A stretch of DNA of 64,000 bases from Mameliella sp. CS4 (GTDB lineage Bacteria; Pseudomonadota; Alphaproteobacteria; Rhodobacterales; Rhodobacteraceae). The position numbers and the translations under genes were made by a program. Each line of letters opens with the position of its first letter. The first letter of the stretch is position 1. This document shows, piece by piece, positions 39,601-47,118 of the stretch. The notes beneath the pieces are model-generated. The model was given only the letters and a program-made list of their open reading frames with translations, did not search any database and was not told the origin of the DNA. Location: the NCBI RefSeq assembly GCF_019392335.1, contig NZ_JAHXRQ010000014.1:62001-126000 (forward strand), given 5' to 3'.

Positions 39601-40623
39601 ATGCGGGGATTCGATCCGAAATGGCAGGACGTGCCGCATTTCATCATCGGCATCACCAAGGAGATCTGGGAGGATCGCGAGATCGGCTCGCTGCGGCACC
39701 GCTACGCGGATGGGCTGATCGTGCGCTCTCCAGCCTCTGTCGTGGTGGACAATTCAAACGTGATCGCCGCGACGATGGCAACGCTCGCCGAATTCCCCGA
39801 CCGCGAGTTGCTGGGCGAGGACGTGATCTGGTGCGAGGATCCGGAGGGGACGACGGAGACGTCGGATGCCTTTCTATCGTCGCACCGGCTGATCTGTACC
39901 GCGACGCACAGCCATCCGGGCATGTACGGCGCGCCCACCGGGCGGCGCGTGGCCTATCGCATCCTGGCCGATTGCGCGGTCCGCGAGGATGCCGTCTATG
40001 ACGAATGGCTGGTGCGCGACCAGTCCGCCATCCTGTCGCAGTTGGGCTTTGACCTGGTCGACTGGACCCGTGACCTGATCTCGCGCGAGGGTGGCCCGGA
40101 GGCCTGCGTGCCGCCGATGACTCCAGCGACGGATGTGGCCGGCCCCTATGACCGGCAGGGCAATGACAGTGAATGGGGCCAGCGCTATGCGGAGGTGATC
40201 AGCGCGATCATGGCCGCCGAGATGAACGTGATCCCGCGCGCCTATGACCGGGCTGTCAGCCTGCATTACCCCGGCGGTCAGGACGGGTTGGGCTGGGGCG
40301 ATGCGGATCGGTTCTGGATGGGCCTGCGCGCCGCCTTTCCCGCGGCGGAATTCCGGATCGAACATGTGGTGGGCCGCGACGATCCGCTGATGCCGCCGCG
40401 CGCCGCCGTCCGCTGGAGCCTTCACGGTACACATTCCGGATGGGGCCGCTTTGGCCGCCCGACCGGGGCTGAGGTTTACATCATGGGGATCAGCCATGCT
40501 GACTTCGGCCCCTTCGCCGGAAATGGCCGCTGGGGCGATCCCACAGTGCGCCGCGAATTCACCCTGATCGACGAAACTGCGATCTGGAAACAGATCCTCC
40601 TGCAAACCGGAGCACATGAATGA
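39601..40623 (+). CDS. Two-domain NTF2/SnoaL-like protein (paralogue D)
   Basis: 340 residues beginning at the base after the LacI stop. Domain 1 (about 10-150) has KEIWEDREIG, TLAEFPDRELLGEDVIW, HPGMYGAPTGR, ILADCAV and EWLVRDQSAI. Domain 2 (about 195-335) has VIPRAYDRAVSLHYPGG, RAAVRWSLHGTHSGWGRFG and GAEVYIMGISHADF. It is clearly a tandem duplicate of the next gene (roughly half of residues identical by eye) and more distantly of 29135-30313. Enzymatic role unknown; keeping both copies may mean a heteromer or two related substrates. Confidence 0.83.
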   Translation: MRGFDPKWQDVPHFIIGITKEIWEDREIGSLRHRYADGLIVRSPASVVVDNSNVIAATMATLAEFPDRELLGEDVIWCEDPEGTTETSDAFLSSHRLICTATHSHPGMYGAPTGRRVAYRILADCAVREDAVYDEWLVRDQSAILSQLGFDLVDWTRDLISREGGPEACVPPMTPATDVAGPYDRQGNDSEWGQRYAEVISAIMAAEMNVIPRAYDRAVSLHYPGGQDGLGWGDADRFWMGLRAAFPAAEFRIEHVVGRDDPLMPPRAAVRWSLHGTHSGWGRFGRPTGAEVYIMGISHADFGPFAGNGRWGDPTVRREFTLIDETAIWKQILLQTGAHE

Positions 40624-41630
40624 AGGGGTTTTCCGACAAGTTCAGCGATCTGCCCGACTATATCCTCAAGATCACCAGGGAGATCTGGGAGGATCGCGGG
40701 CTGGCCACGTTGCACCATTACTATGGTCGCGACATCCCGATGCGCTTTCCCTCGGGGTTGGTGACGGGCAATGCCGGTGTCATCGACGGCACACTGGCCA
40801 CGCTGGCCGAATTCCCCGACCGGCAGTTGCTGGGTGAGGATGTGATCTGGTCCGAAGGTCCGGAAGAGGGGCGTTACCTGTCCTCTCACCGGCTAGTGAC
40901 GATGGGAACCCATACCGGCCACGGTGCCTTTGGTGCACCCACGGGGCGGCAGTTTACCATTCGCGCGATTGCCGATTGTGCCGCCAAGGGGGACGTCATT
41001 GACGACGAATGGCTGATCCGTGACGTGGGGGGCATCGCCCGGCAGCTTGGCTGGGACCCGGTGGAGTACGCCCGCTACCAGATCGAGACAGAGGGCGGTC
41101 CGGATGCCTGCCAGCGTCCCTTCCACCCCAGCCACGACGTGCAGGGCCCCTATACCGGGCGCGGCAATGACAGTGAATGGGGCGCGCGGCTGGCCGATAT
41201 CCTGACCCGGATGATGGAGAAGGATTTCACCGTCATCCGACAGGACTACGACCGCGCGGTGCGCACCGAGCACTGGGGCGCGCGCGGCGGCTGGTCATAT
41301 GACTTTGCCGAAACCGACTGGATGCGCCTGCGGTCGTCCTTTCCGACCGCGAAATTCGAGATCCATCACCAGATCGGTCGCTCGGACCCCGGTACGCCCA
41401 ACCGCGCCGCCGTGCGCTGGTCGCTGACCGGCCCGCATTCCGGACACGGTTCTTTCGGCGCACCCACCGGGGCCGAGGTGCATGTCATGGGTATCACCCA
41501 TGCGGAATGGGGCGAGTGGGGGCTGCGCCGCGAGTTCACCTTGATCGACGAGGTGGCGATCTGGAAGCAGATCCACCTGCACACCGGCGACGTCACCCTC
41601 CGGGCCGCACCGCAGACGGAGGCCGGATGA
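40620..41630 (+). CDS. Two-domain NTF2/SnoaL-like protein (paralogue E)
   Basis: 336 residues; the start overlaps the preceding stop (ATGA). It has the same two-domain order as paralogue D: REIWEDRGLA, TLAEFPDRQLLGEDVIW, THTGHGAFGAPTGRQ, AIADCAAK and EWLIRDVGGIA in domain 1, then GRGNDSEWGARLADIL and RAAVRWSLTGPHSGHGSFG in domain 2. The linker shares GRGNDSEWG / GNDSEWG with paralogue D, strong evidence of recent duplication. A 217-bp spacer with direct and inverted TGAACAA elements follows before the bicupin gene. Confidence 0.83.
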   Translation: MKGFSDKFSDLPDYILKITREIWEDRGLATLHHYYGRDIPMRFPSGLVTGNAGVIDGTLATLAEFPDRQLLGEDVIWSEGPEEGRYLSSHRLVTMGTHTGHGAFGAPTGRQFTIRAIADCAAKGDVIDDEWLIRDVGGIARQLGWDPVEYARYQIETEGGPDACQRPFHPSHDVQGPYTGRGNDSEWGARLADILTRMMEKDFTVIRQDYDRAVRTEHWGARGGWSYDFAETDWMRLRSSFPTAKFEIHHQIGRSDPGTPNRAAVRWSLTGPHSGHGSFGAPTGAEVHVMGITHAEWGEWGLRREFTLIDEVAIWKQIHLHTGDVTLRAAPQTEAG

Positions 41631-41753
41631 CATCGGTTCTTTCATCCGGGACGGTCTGGCAGGGGGCTGAGAGCAGGGCGCGCGCCATGATGGCGCGTGC
41701 GCGCCGCCTGCGACCCCTGCATGGGTTCCTGGCCAGCCGTCGCGCGCGGCGGC

Positions 41754-41803
41754 TGAACAATCGCCCGCCCGGGGCGCTGAACAACTCCCATCGGATTTGT
41801 TCA
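41754..41803. promoter_or_regulatory. TGAACAA direct and inverted repeats before the bicupin gene
   Basis: TGAACAA at 41754-41760 and 41778-41784 (24 bp apart), then its exact inverse TTGTTCA at 41797-41803, forming a 7-bp inverted repeat with a 12-bp spacer. They lie in the only long spacer inside the plus-strand operon. A 10-bp GC hairpin (41678-41700) lies just upstream. Possible internal promoter/operator; no matching regulator was identified. Confidence 0.45.
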
Positions 41804-41847
41804 ACCCGCCGTGCCTGACAGCGCGCGGCAACCAGAGGAAGACCCAC

Positions 41848-42813
41848 ATGACACCGCAAGACATGTCCGCCCGCATCGTGCGCTACGGCGAGCTTCAACC
41901 CTGCAAGACAGCCTTCATCGACGCCCATACGCCCGGCTCGAACCAGAAGGAAAACTTTACCATCATCGGCGGCGGCGTATCCGAGTCGCCCGATCAGCAC
42001 GTCCACATCACCATCCCGCACGGGTTCAACATCGGTGCCGCCGGTCAGCCGCCGAAATGCCGCAACTCGATGCACAACCACCGCACGGCAGAGGTGTTCT
42101 TCATCCTCTCGGGGCGCTGGCGCTTTTTCTGGGGCGAAAAGGGTGACGCGGGCGAGGTGATCCTTGAAGAGGGCGATATCTTCAACATCCCCACCAACAT
42201 CTTTCGCGGGTTCGAGAATATCGGCACCGACTACGGGATGATCATGGCGATCCTCGGCGGCGAGGATGCCGGCGGCGGCGTGATCTGGGCGCCGCATGTG
42301 ATCGAGGACGCCAAGGATCACGGGCTGATCCTGGGTGAGAACGGCAAGCTGTACGACAGCAAGAAAGGCGAGAGCCTGCCCGAGGGCGTGAGACCCATGC
42401 CGCTGCTGACCAGCGAAGAACTGGCCAAGGTCGATTGCCCCACCACGGCGCAGGTGATCGGCGGCTACGTCCGGCGCTATCTGGACATGGTGGCGCTGGC
42501 CAACGATGGCGCGGTCAAGGTGATCGGCGAGACCGGCCTCATCCGCGACAAGCCGGGCTTCGAGGTGGATTTCCTGACCCGTGCCAATGCGACCGGGGAA
42601 AAACATGCGCATGACAAGCCCTCGGTCCTGATGCCCGTCAAAGGGCATTGGCGCGTGGACTGGGATGGCGGCAGCGCCATCCTGGCGCCCGGTGATACCA
42701 TGAGCGTGCCGGAAAACCTTGCCCATTCGGCGGTGCCCTCGATGACCGGCGAGGCGGCGATGTACCACGTCATCGCCACCGACGATCCGGCGGGCCGGAC
42801 CTGGCAGGGCTGA
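41848..42813 (+). CDS. Bicupin (quercetinase/gentisate dioxygenase-like cupin) protein
   Basis: 321 residues from ATG 41848 with AGAGGAAG upstream; a TTG at 41797 in frame was rejected. Two cupin barrels: the first has the metal motif HNHRTAEVFFILSGRW and GDIFNIPTNIFRGFEN, the second HAHDKPSVLMPVKGHW and GDTMSVPENLAHSA. Each keeps His ligands and a plausible Glu or Asp neighbour, so at least the first is likely to bind Fe, Mn or Ni. Bicupins include quercetinases, gentisate dioxygenases and sugar isomerases; which applies here cannot be told. It is followed after 6 bp by the next gene of the operon. Confidence 0.82.
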   Translation: MTPQDMSARIVRYGELQPCKTAFIDAHTPGSNQKENFTIIGGGVSESPDQHVHITIPHGFNIGAAGQPPKCRNSMHNHRTAEVFFILSGRWRFFWGEKGDAGEVILEEGDIFNIPTNIFRGFENIGTDYGMIMAILGGEDAGGGVIWAPHVIEDAKDHGLILGENGKLYDSKKGESLPEGVRPMPLLTSEELAKVDCPTTAQVIGGYVRRYLDMVALANDGAVKVIGETGLIRDKPGFEVDFLTRANATGEKHAHDKPSVLMPVKGHWRVDWDGGSAILAPGDTMSVPENLAHSAVPSMTGEAAMYHVIATDDPAGRTWQG

Positions 42814-42819
42814 CCGTCA

Positions 42820-43266
42820 ATGCGGGTCGTTTTCGCCTTTGCGCTTTTTCTGGGCCTGTCCTGGGCGGTGTCGGACATCCTGTCCGGTCATGCCCGGGAG
42901 GCGCTTGTCGGGCTGGCCATCGCCCTGGTGAGCGGCGCGCTCTTGTGGCGCGATCTGCGAGACCCGGAAAAGACGCGCAAGGGCGGAGAAATGGCGAAGA
43001 TCACCTTCACCTTTGAGCCGGGTGAGGGGATCGGCCCGCCGGGCACATATGCCCGCATCGACACATACCGGCGGGTCGCCTGGTCCGTCGCGTTGGACCG
43101 GGCGCCGCGGCGCGAAGATCTGGACATGAACGGTATCGTGCGCCGGGGCTGGGTCTGGCTGGACGCGGACGGATTGCCGCAACGCGTCCGCATCGACAGC
43201 GGCATGACCTGGGAAAGCTGGCCGGTGCTGGGTGCCGTGCCTTTGAACAAGGAACTGAAACCATGA
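42820..43266 (+). CDS. Hypothetical protein with two N-terminal membrane segments
   Basis: 148 residues, not recognised. The N-terminus has two hydrophobic segments, VVFAFALFLGLSWAVSDIL and LVGLAIALVSGALLW, followed by a soluble C-terminal part (about 55-148) with predicted strands such as AKITFTFEPGEG and RRGWVWLDADGLPQRVRIDS. The ATG is 7 bp after the bicupin stop, without a strong SD, and its stop overlaps the next start (ATGA). An internal ATG at residue 58 would make a soluble 91-residue version. The operon position suggests it is a real gene of the pathway. Confidence 0.65.
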   Translation: MRVVFAFALFLGLSWAVSDILSGHAREALVGLAIALVSGALLWRDLRDPEKTRKGGEMAKITFTFEPGEGIGPPGTYARIDTYRRVAWSVALDRAPRREDLDMNGIVRRGWVWLDADGLPQRVRIDSGMTWESWPVLGAVPLNKELKP

Positions 43267-44384
43267 GTATTCTGTCGACGCATGTCGGGTCTTTGCCGCG
43301 CACCCAAAAGGTGGTGGATTTCATTTTTGCCCGCGAACAGGGGCAAGGCTATGACGCCGACGCCTTTGATGCCGCCATGTCCGAGGCGGTGCAGGACACC
43401 GTCCGCAAACAGGTTCAGGCCGGGATCGACATCGTCTCGGACGGCGAGACCTCGAAGATCAGTTACGCGACCTACGTCAAAGACCGTTACACCGGCTTTG
43501 ACGGTGACAGCCCGCGCAACGCGCCCGCCGACCTGAAGCTTTTCCCCTCTTTCCTCAAGCGTATCGCCGACGATGGCGGAACGCCGCAATATGCGCGCCC
43601 CATGTGCGTGGGCGAGGTGAAATCGAAAGGGCAGGGCGAACTGGAAAAGGACATCGCCAACCTTAAGGCGGCGATGACAGCGCATGGGGTGGAGCGGGGG
43701 TTCATGAATGCGGCCTCGCCCGGGGTCATCTCGCTGTTCCTGCAGAACGATTTCTACAAGACGCGCGAGGCCTACCTGGCCGCGCTCGCCGACGCGATGA
43801 AGGCGGAATACGAAACGATCGTGGCCTCGGGCCTTGACCTGCAACTGGACTGCCCCGACCTTGCCCTTTCGCGGCACATGCTGTTCACCGATCTCAGCGA
43901 CGCGGAGTTCGTCAAGGTGGCCGCCGCCCATGTCGAGGCGCTGAACCACGCGCTGGCGGACGTGCCCGAGGACAAGGTGCGCATTCACATCTGCTGGGGC
44001 AACTACGAGGGGCCGCATGTCTGCGATATCCCGATGGCGCAGATGTTCGACACGCTGATGTCGGCCAAGGCGCGCTACGTGCTGTTCGAGACATCGAACC
44101 CGCGCCACGGCCATGAATGGACCGTATTCCGTGACCGCAAGAATGACATCCCCGAGGGCAAGGTGTTGGTGCCCGGGGTGGTGGATACGACCACCAACTT
44201 TGTCGAACACCCTGACCTTGTGGCGCAGCGCATCCAGCGCTTTGTCGATATCGTCGGCGCCGAGCGGGTGATCGCCGGGTCCGATTGCGGTTTCGGGACC
44301 TTCGCGGGTTTCGGCGCGGTCGATCCCGATATCGCCTATGCCAAGCTCGCGGCCCTGTCCGAGGGGGCGAAACGCGCCTCATGA
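43263..44384 (+). CDS. MetE C-terminal/UROD-like zinc methyltransferase-family protein
   Basis: 373 residues, the length of the catalytic MetE C-terminal barrel or of epoxyalkane:CoM transferase. Visible: THVGSLPRTQ at the N-terminus, GIDIVSDGE, the zinc-ligand pair IHICWGNYEG (His242, Cys244) and a late cysteine in GSDCGFGTF (Cys342). Glu276 (FETSNP) could be the fourth ligand. Such proteins activate a thiol on zinc and transfer an alkyl group. A stand-alone catabolic copy implies thiol alkylation or demethylation rather than methionine synthesis, but no folate-binding N-terminal domain is present to show the donor. ATGA overlaps on both sides. Confidence 0.85.
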   Translation: MSILSTHVGSLPRTQKVVDFIFAREQGQGYDADAFDAAMSEAVQDTVRKQVQAGIDIVSDGETSKISYATYVKDRYTGFDGDSPRNAPADLKLFPSFLKRIADDGGTPQYARPMCVGEVKSKGQGELEKDIANLKAAMTAHGVERGFMNAASPGVISLFLQNDFYKTREAYLAALADAMKAEYETIVASGLDLQLDCPDLALSRHMLFTDLSDAEFVKVAAAHVEALNHALADVPEDKVRIHICWGNYEGPHVCDIPMAQMFDTLMSAKARYVLFETSNPRHGHEWTVFRDRKNDIPEGKVLVPGVVDTTTNFVEHPDLVAQRIQRFVDIVGAERVIAGSDCGFGTFAGFGAVDPDIAYAKLAALSEGAKRAS

Positions 44385-45082
44385 CCCCGCTTGTCCTGCT
44401 TCCGGGCATGATGTGCGACGCACGGCTCTTTGCGCCGCAGGTCGCCGCGTTTTCCGGCACCCACGCCGTGCATTGCGCCCCGATCGGTGGGCATGACAGC
44501 ATGCAGGCACTGGCTGCTCATGTTCTGGCCCATGCCCCGCCGCGCTTTGCGCTGGCAGGGCTCAGCATGGGCGGCATCGTCGCGATGGAGGTCCTGCGTC
44601 AGGCGCCCGACCGGGTGGCGGGCCTTGCGCTGCTTGACACCAATCCCAAGGCGGAACTGGAAGACGTGCGCGCGCGCCGCGTGCCGCAGATGGACAAGGT
44701 GCGCGCAGGGCACCTGGACGTGGTGATGCGCGACGAGATGAAGCCGAACTACCTTTCCAACGGTCCGCGCCGGGCGAAGATCCTCGATCTGTGTATGGAG
44801 ATGGCGTTGTCGCTGGGGGCTGAGGTCTTTCTCAATCAGTCCCGCGCGCTGGCCGACCGTCCCGACCAGCAGGAGACGCTGCGCGCCTACCAGGGCCCCG
44901 CGCTGGTGCTCTGTGGGCGCGATGACGCCCTGTGCCCGGTGACGCGGCACGAACTGATGCATGAGCTGATCGCCGGCAGCACCCTGCGCGTGATCGAGAA
45001 CGCGGGGCATCTGCCCACCCTTGAAAAACCTGACGAGACCACTGCCGCGCTGGCGGCCTGGCTGGAGAAATGTGATGGATGA
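44381..45082 (+). CDS. Alpha/beta hydrolase
   Basis: 233 residues from the ATG overlapping the preceding stop. Alpha/beta-hydrolase fold: N-terminal LVLLPGMMCDARLF (oxyanion region), nucleophile elbow GLSMGG near residue 66, acid residue in CGRDDALCP and catalytic histidine in ENAGHLPTLEKP. It would hydrolyse an ester, lactone or C-C bond of a pathway intermediate. The 8-bp overlap with the RraA-family gene that follows suggests coupled translation of the two. Confidence 0.9.
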   Translation: MTPLVLLPGMMCDARLFAPQVAAFSGTHAVHCAPIGGHDSMQALAAHVLAHAPPRFALAGLSMGGIVAMEVLRQAPDRVAGLALLDTNPKAELEDVRARRVPQMDKVRAGHLDVVMRDEMKPNYLSNGPRRAKILDLCMEMALSLGAEVFLNQSRALADRPDQQETLRAYQGPALVLCGRDDALCPVTRHELMHELIAGSTLRVIENAGHLPTLEKPDETTAALAAWLEKCDG

Positions 45083-45770
45083 CACCCTTCTGGCGCTCTT
45101 GCGCAGCGTCGACACGCCCACTGTCTGCAATGCCATCGAGGTTGCCCAAGGAAAGCGCGGCTTTAACGGGTTCACGCGGGGCACGATGCTGTGCTCGGAC
45201 CCCGAGGGCGGGGCGATGGTGGGCTACGCGGTCACGGCGAAAATCTCGGCGCTGGCGCCGCCGAAAGAACCCGCCGACGTGATCCGCGCCCGCCGCATGG
45301 CCTACTACAAGGCGATGGCGGAAGGGCCGAAGCCCTCTGTCGCGGTGGTCGAGGACGTGGATTACCCGAACTGCATCGGCGCCTATTGGGGTGAGGTCAA
45401 CACCACGGTCCACAAGGGCTTTGGCATGTCGGGCGCGCTGACCAACGGTGTGATGCGCGATCTGGGGGATCTGGCGCCGGGGTTCCCGGTGGTCGCGGGG
45501 TCCATCGGGCCAAGCCACGGTTTTGTGCATGTCACCGAACTGGGCACGCCGGTCGAGGTCTTCGGCCTCAGGGTGAATCCCGGCGACCTGGTCCACGCGG
45601 ACCGGCACGGCGCGCTGGTGATCCCGGCGGATATTGTCGGCCAGATCGCGGCGGCGATTCAAAAGATGCTGGACACAGAACACCTGGTTCTTGGGCCTGC
45701 GCGAGAAGAAGGCTTCGATTTTGCCAAGTTCGAGGCGGCCTGGGCCGCCTTCGAGAAGGCCCGGACCTGA
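45075..45770 (+). CDS. RraA-family protein, probable 4-hydroxy-4-methyl-2-oxoglutarate-type aldolase
   Basis: 231 residues from ATG 45075, 8 bp inside the preceding gene. RraA/HMG-aldolase fold: TPTVCNAIEVAQGKRG, YWGEVNTTVHKGFGMSGALT, the Arg-Asp pair in TNGVMRDLGD needed for aldolase chemistry, and NPGDLVHADRHGALVIP. Retention of Arg-Asp favours a retro-aldol or decarboxylase role on a 2-keto acid, giving pyruvate or oxaloacetate, rather than RNase E inhibition. It could be the final cleavage step of the cluster's pathway. Confidence 0.88.
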   Translation: MDDTLLALLRSVDTPTVCNAIEVAQGKRGFNGFTRGTMLCSDPEGGAMVGYAVTAKISALAPPKEPADVIRARRMAYYKAMAEGPKPSVAVVEDVDYPNCIGAYWGEVNTTVHKGFGMSGALTNGVMRDLGDLAPGFPVVAGSIGPSHGFVHVTELGTPVEVFGLRVNPGDLVHADRHGALVIPADIVGQIAAAIQKMLDTEHLVLGPAREEGFDFAKFEAAWAAFEKART

Positions 45771-45771
45771 C

Positions 45772-47118
45772 GTGCCCGCGACAAACCCCTGTGACCTCAG
45801 CATTGCCGAGGCAGGTGCCGCGCTGCGCGGTGGCAGCCTGACATCCGTTGCGCTGACCCGCGCCCACATCGACCGGATCGCCAGCCGTGACGCTAAGGTT
45901 GGCGCCTTTACTCATGTGGCCGAGGCCGAAGCCCTGGCCGCGGCGGAGAGCGCAGACAATGAACTGACCGAGGGCAGGGACCGGGGGCCGCTGCATGGCA
46001 TTCCCTTTGCCATCAAGGACATCATCGACGTTGTCGGCTGGCCGATCCGGTGGGGGTCGCGTGCGCAAGCGGGACGGATCGCAACCGAAAGCGCCCCGGC
46101 GGTTACAGCTCTGCTGAATGCGGGGGCGGTGCCCCTGGGGGCGGTTGCCACCTATGAAATGGCCACCGTCGGCCCGGACACCACCGCATTGACACGTCCT
46201 CCGCTCAATCCCTGGAACCCCGCTTACATCACGGGCGGCTCCTCGTCAGGCTCGGCGGCGGCTGTGGCGGCGGGGTTGGTGCGCCTTGCGTTGGGCACGG
46301 ATACCGGTGGATCGGTGCGCAGCCCCGCTGCCTATTGCGGGGTTGTCGGGTTGAAACCGACCTATGAAGCGATCTCGCGCAAGGGGGTTATGCCGCTCTC
46401 ACCCTCGTTGGACTGTGTCGGTCCACTGGCGCGCAGCGTCTGGGATGCGGCGCTGGCCTTTGCGGCGCTGACCGGGGGCGTCTGGCAGGCAAGCGGTATC
46501 GACGGTCTGTCGCTGGCCTATGGCCGTGGCTGGGCCGAGGATGCTTCGGCGCATCCCGTGCTCCTCCCGCTCCTTGACGACGCGGCCTCGGTGCTGAGCC
46601 TGTGCGGTGCGAGGGTCACGCTGACAGACCTGCCGGACTATGCCCCGATCGAGGCGGCGGGATCCGACATCCTCCTGTCCGAAGGATGGGCGGCGCATGG
46701 CGCAACGGTCGAGGCCGATCCGGGGGCCATCGGTGACATGGCCCGGGCCAGCCTGCGCAGCGGCCAAGGGGTGACGGGCGAAAGGCTTGCCGGGGCACGC
46801 GCCAGTGTGGCGCCGCTGACAGAGGCGCTGGACGCGGTATTCGCGCGCCACGCCGCGCTGATCCTGCCCACCACGTTGGCCCCGGCGCCACCCTTTTCGG
46901 CCTTTGCCGCCGGTGAACCCGTCTGGACGGCGATGCGCACGATCCCCCTTAACATGACCGGGCACCCGGCTGTGTCGGTGCCGATGGGGTTTGCCAATGG
47001 CCTGCCGCTGGGGCTGCAGATCGTCGGGCCGAAGGGCGGTGAAGACACCATCCTGCGGATCGGCGCCGCCTTCGAGGCGGCGACCGATCATTCTGTTCTT
47101 CAGCCGCCGCTGACCTGA
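45772..47118 (+). CDS. Amidase (amidase-signature family)
   Basis: 448 residues from GTG 45772, directly after the previous stop; the frame is open upstream but overlaps the RraA gene. The Ser-Ser-Lys triad is visible: Lys in PFAIKDIID, cis-Ser in TGGSSSGSAAA and nucleophile Ser in DTGGSVRSPAAYCG. It would hydrolyse an amide, carbamate or ureide. No SD is obvious, which fits translational coupling. It ends 19 bp inside the convergent HDH-2 gene. It suggests the pathway substrate or an intermediate contains nitrogen. Confidence 0.9.
   Translation: MPATNPCDLSIAEAGAALRGGSLTSVALTRAHIDRIASRDAKVGAFTHVAEAEALAAAESADNELTEGRDRGPLHGIPFAIKDIIDVVGWPIRWGSRAQAGRIATESAPAVTALLNAGAVPLGAVATYEMATVGPDTTALTRPPLNPWNPAYITGGSSSGSAAAVAAGLVRLALGTDTGGSVRSPAAYCGVVGLKPTYEAISRKGVMPLSPSLDCVGPLARSVWDAALAFAALTGGVWQASGIDGLSLAYGRGWAEDASAHPVLLPLLDDAASVLSLCGARVTLTDLPDYAPIEAAGSDILLSEGWAAHGATVEADPGAIGDMARASLRSGQGVTGERLAGARASVAPLTEALDAVFARHAALILPTTLAPAPPFSAFAAGEPVWTAMRTIPLNMTGHPAVSVPMGFANGLPLGLQIVGPKGGEDTILRIGAAFEAATDHSVLQPPLT

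Noticed and set aside
43263..44384. MetE methionine synthase
   Set aside because: The protein lacks the N-terminal half of MetE and is embedded in a catabolic operon.
45075..45770. RraA as a ribonuclease E inhibitor
   Set aside because: The catabolic operon context and the retained Arg-Asp pair favour an aldolase of the HMG/CHA type.
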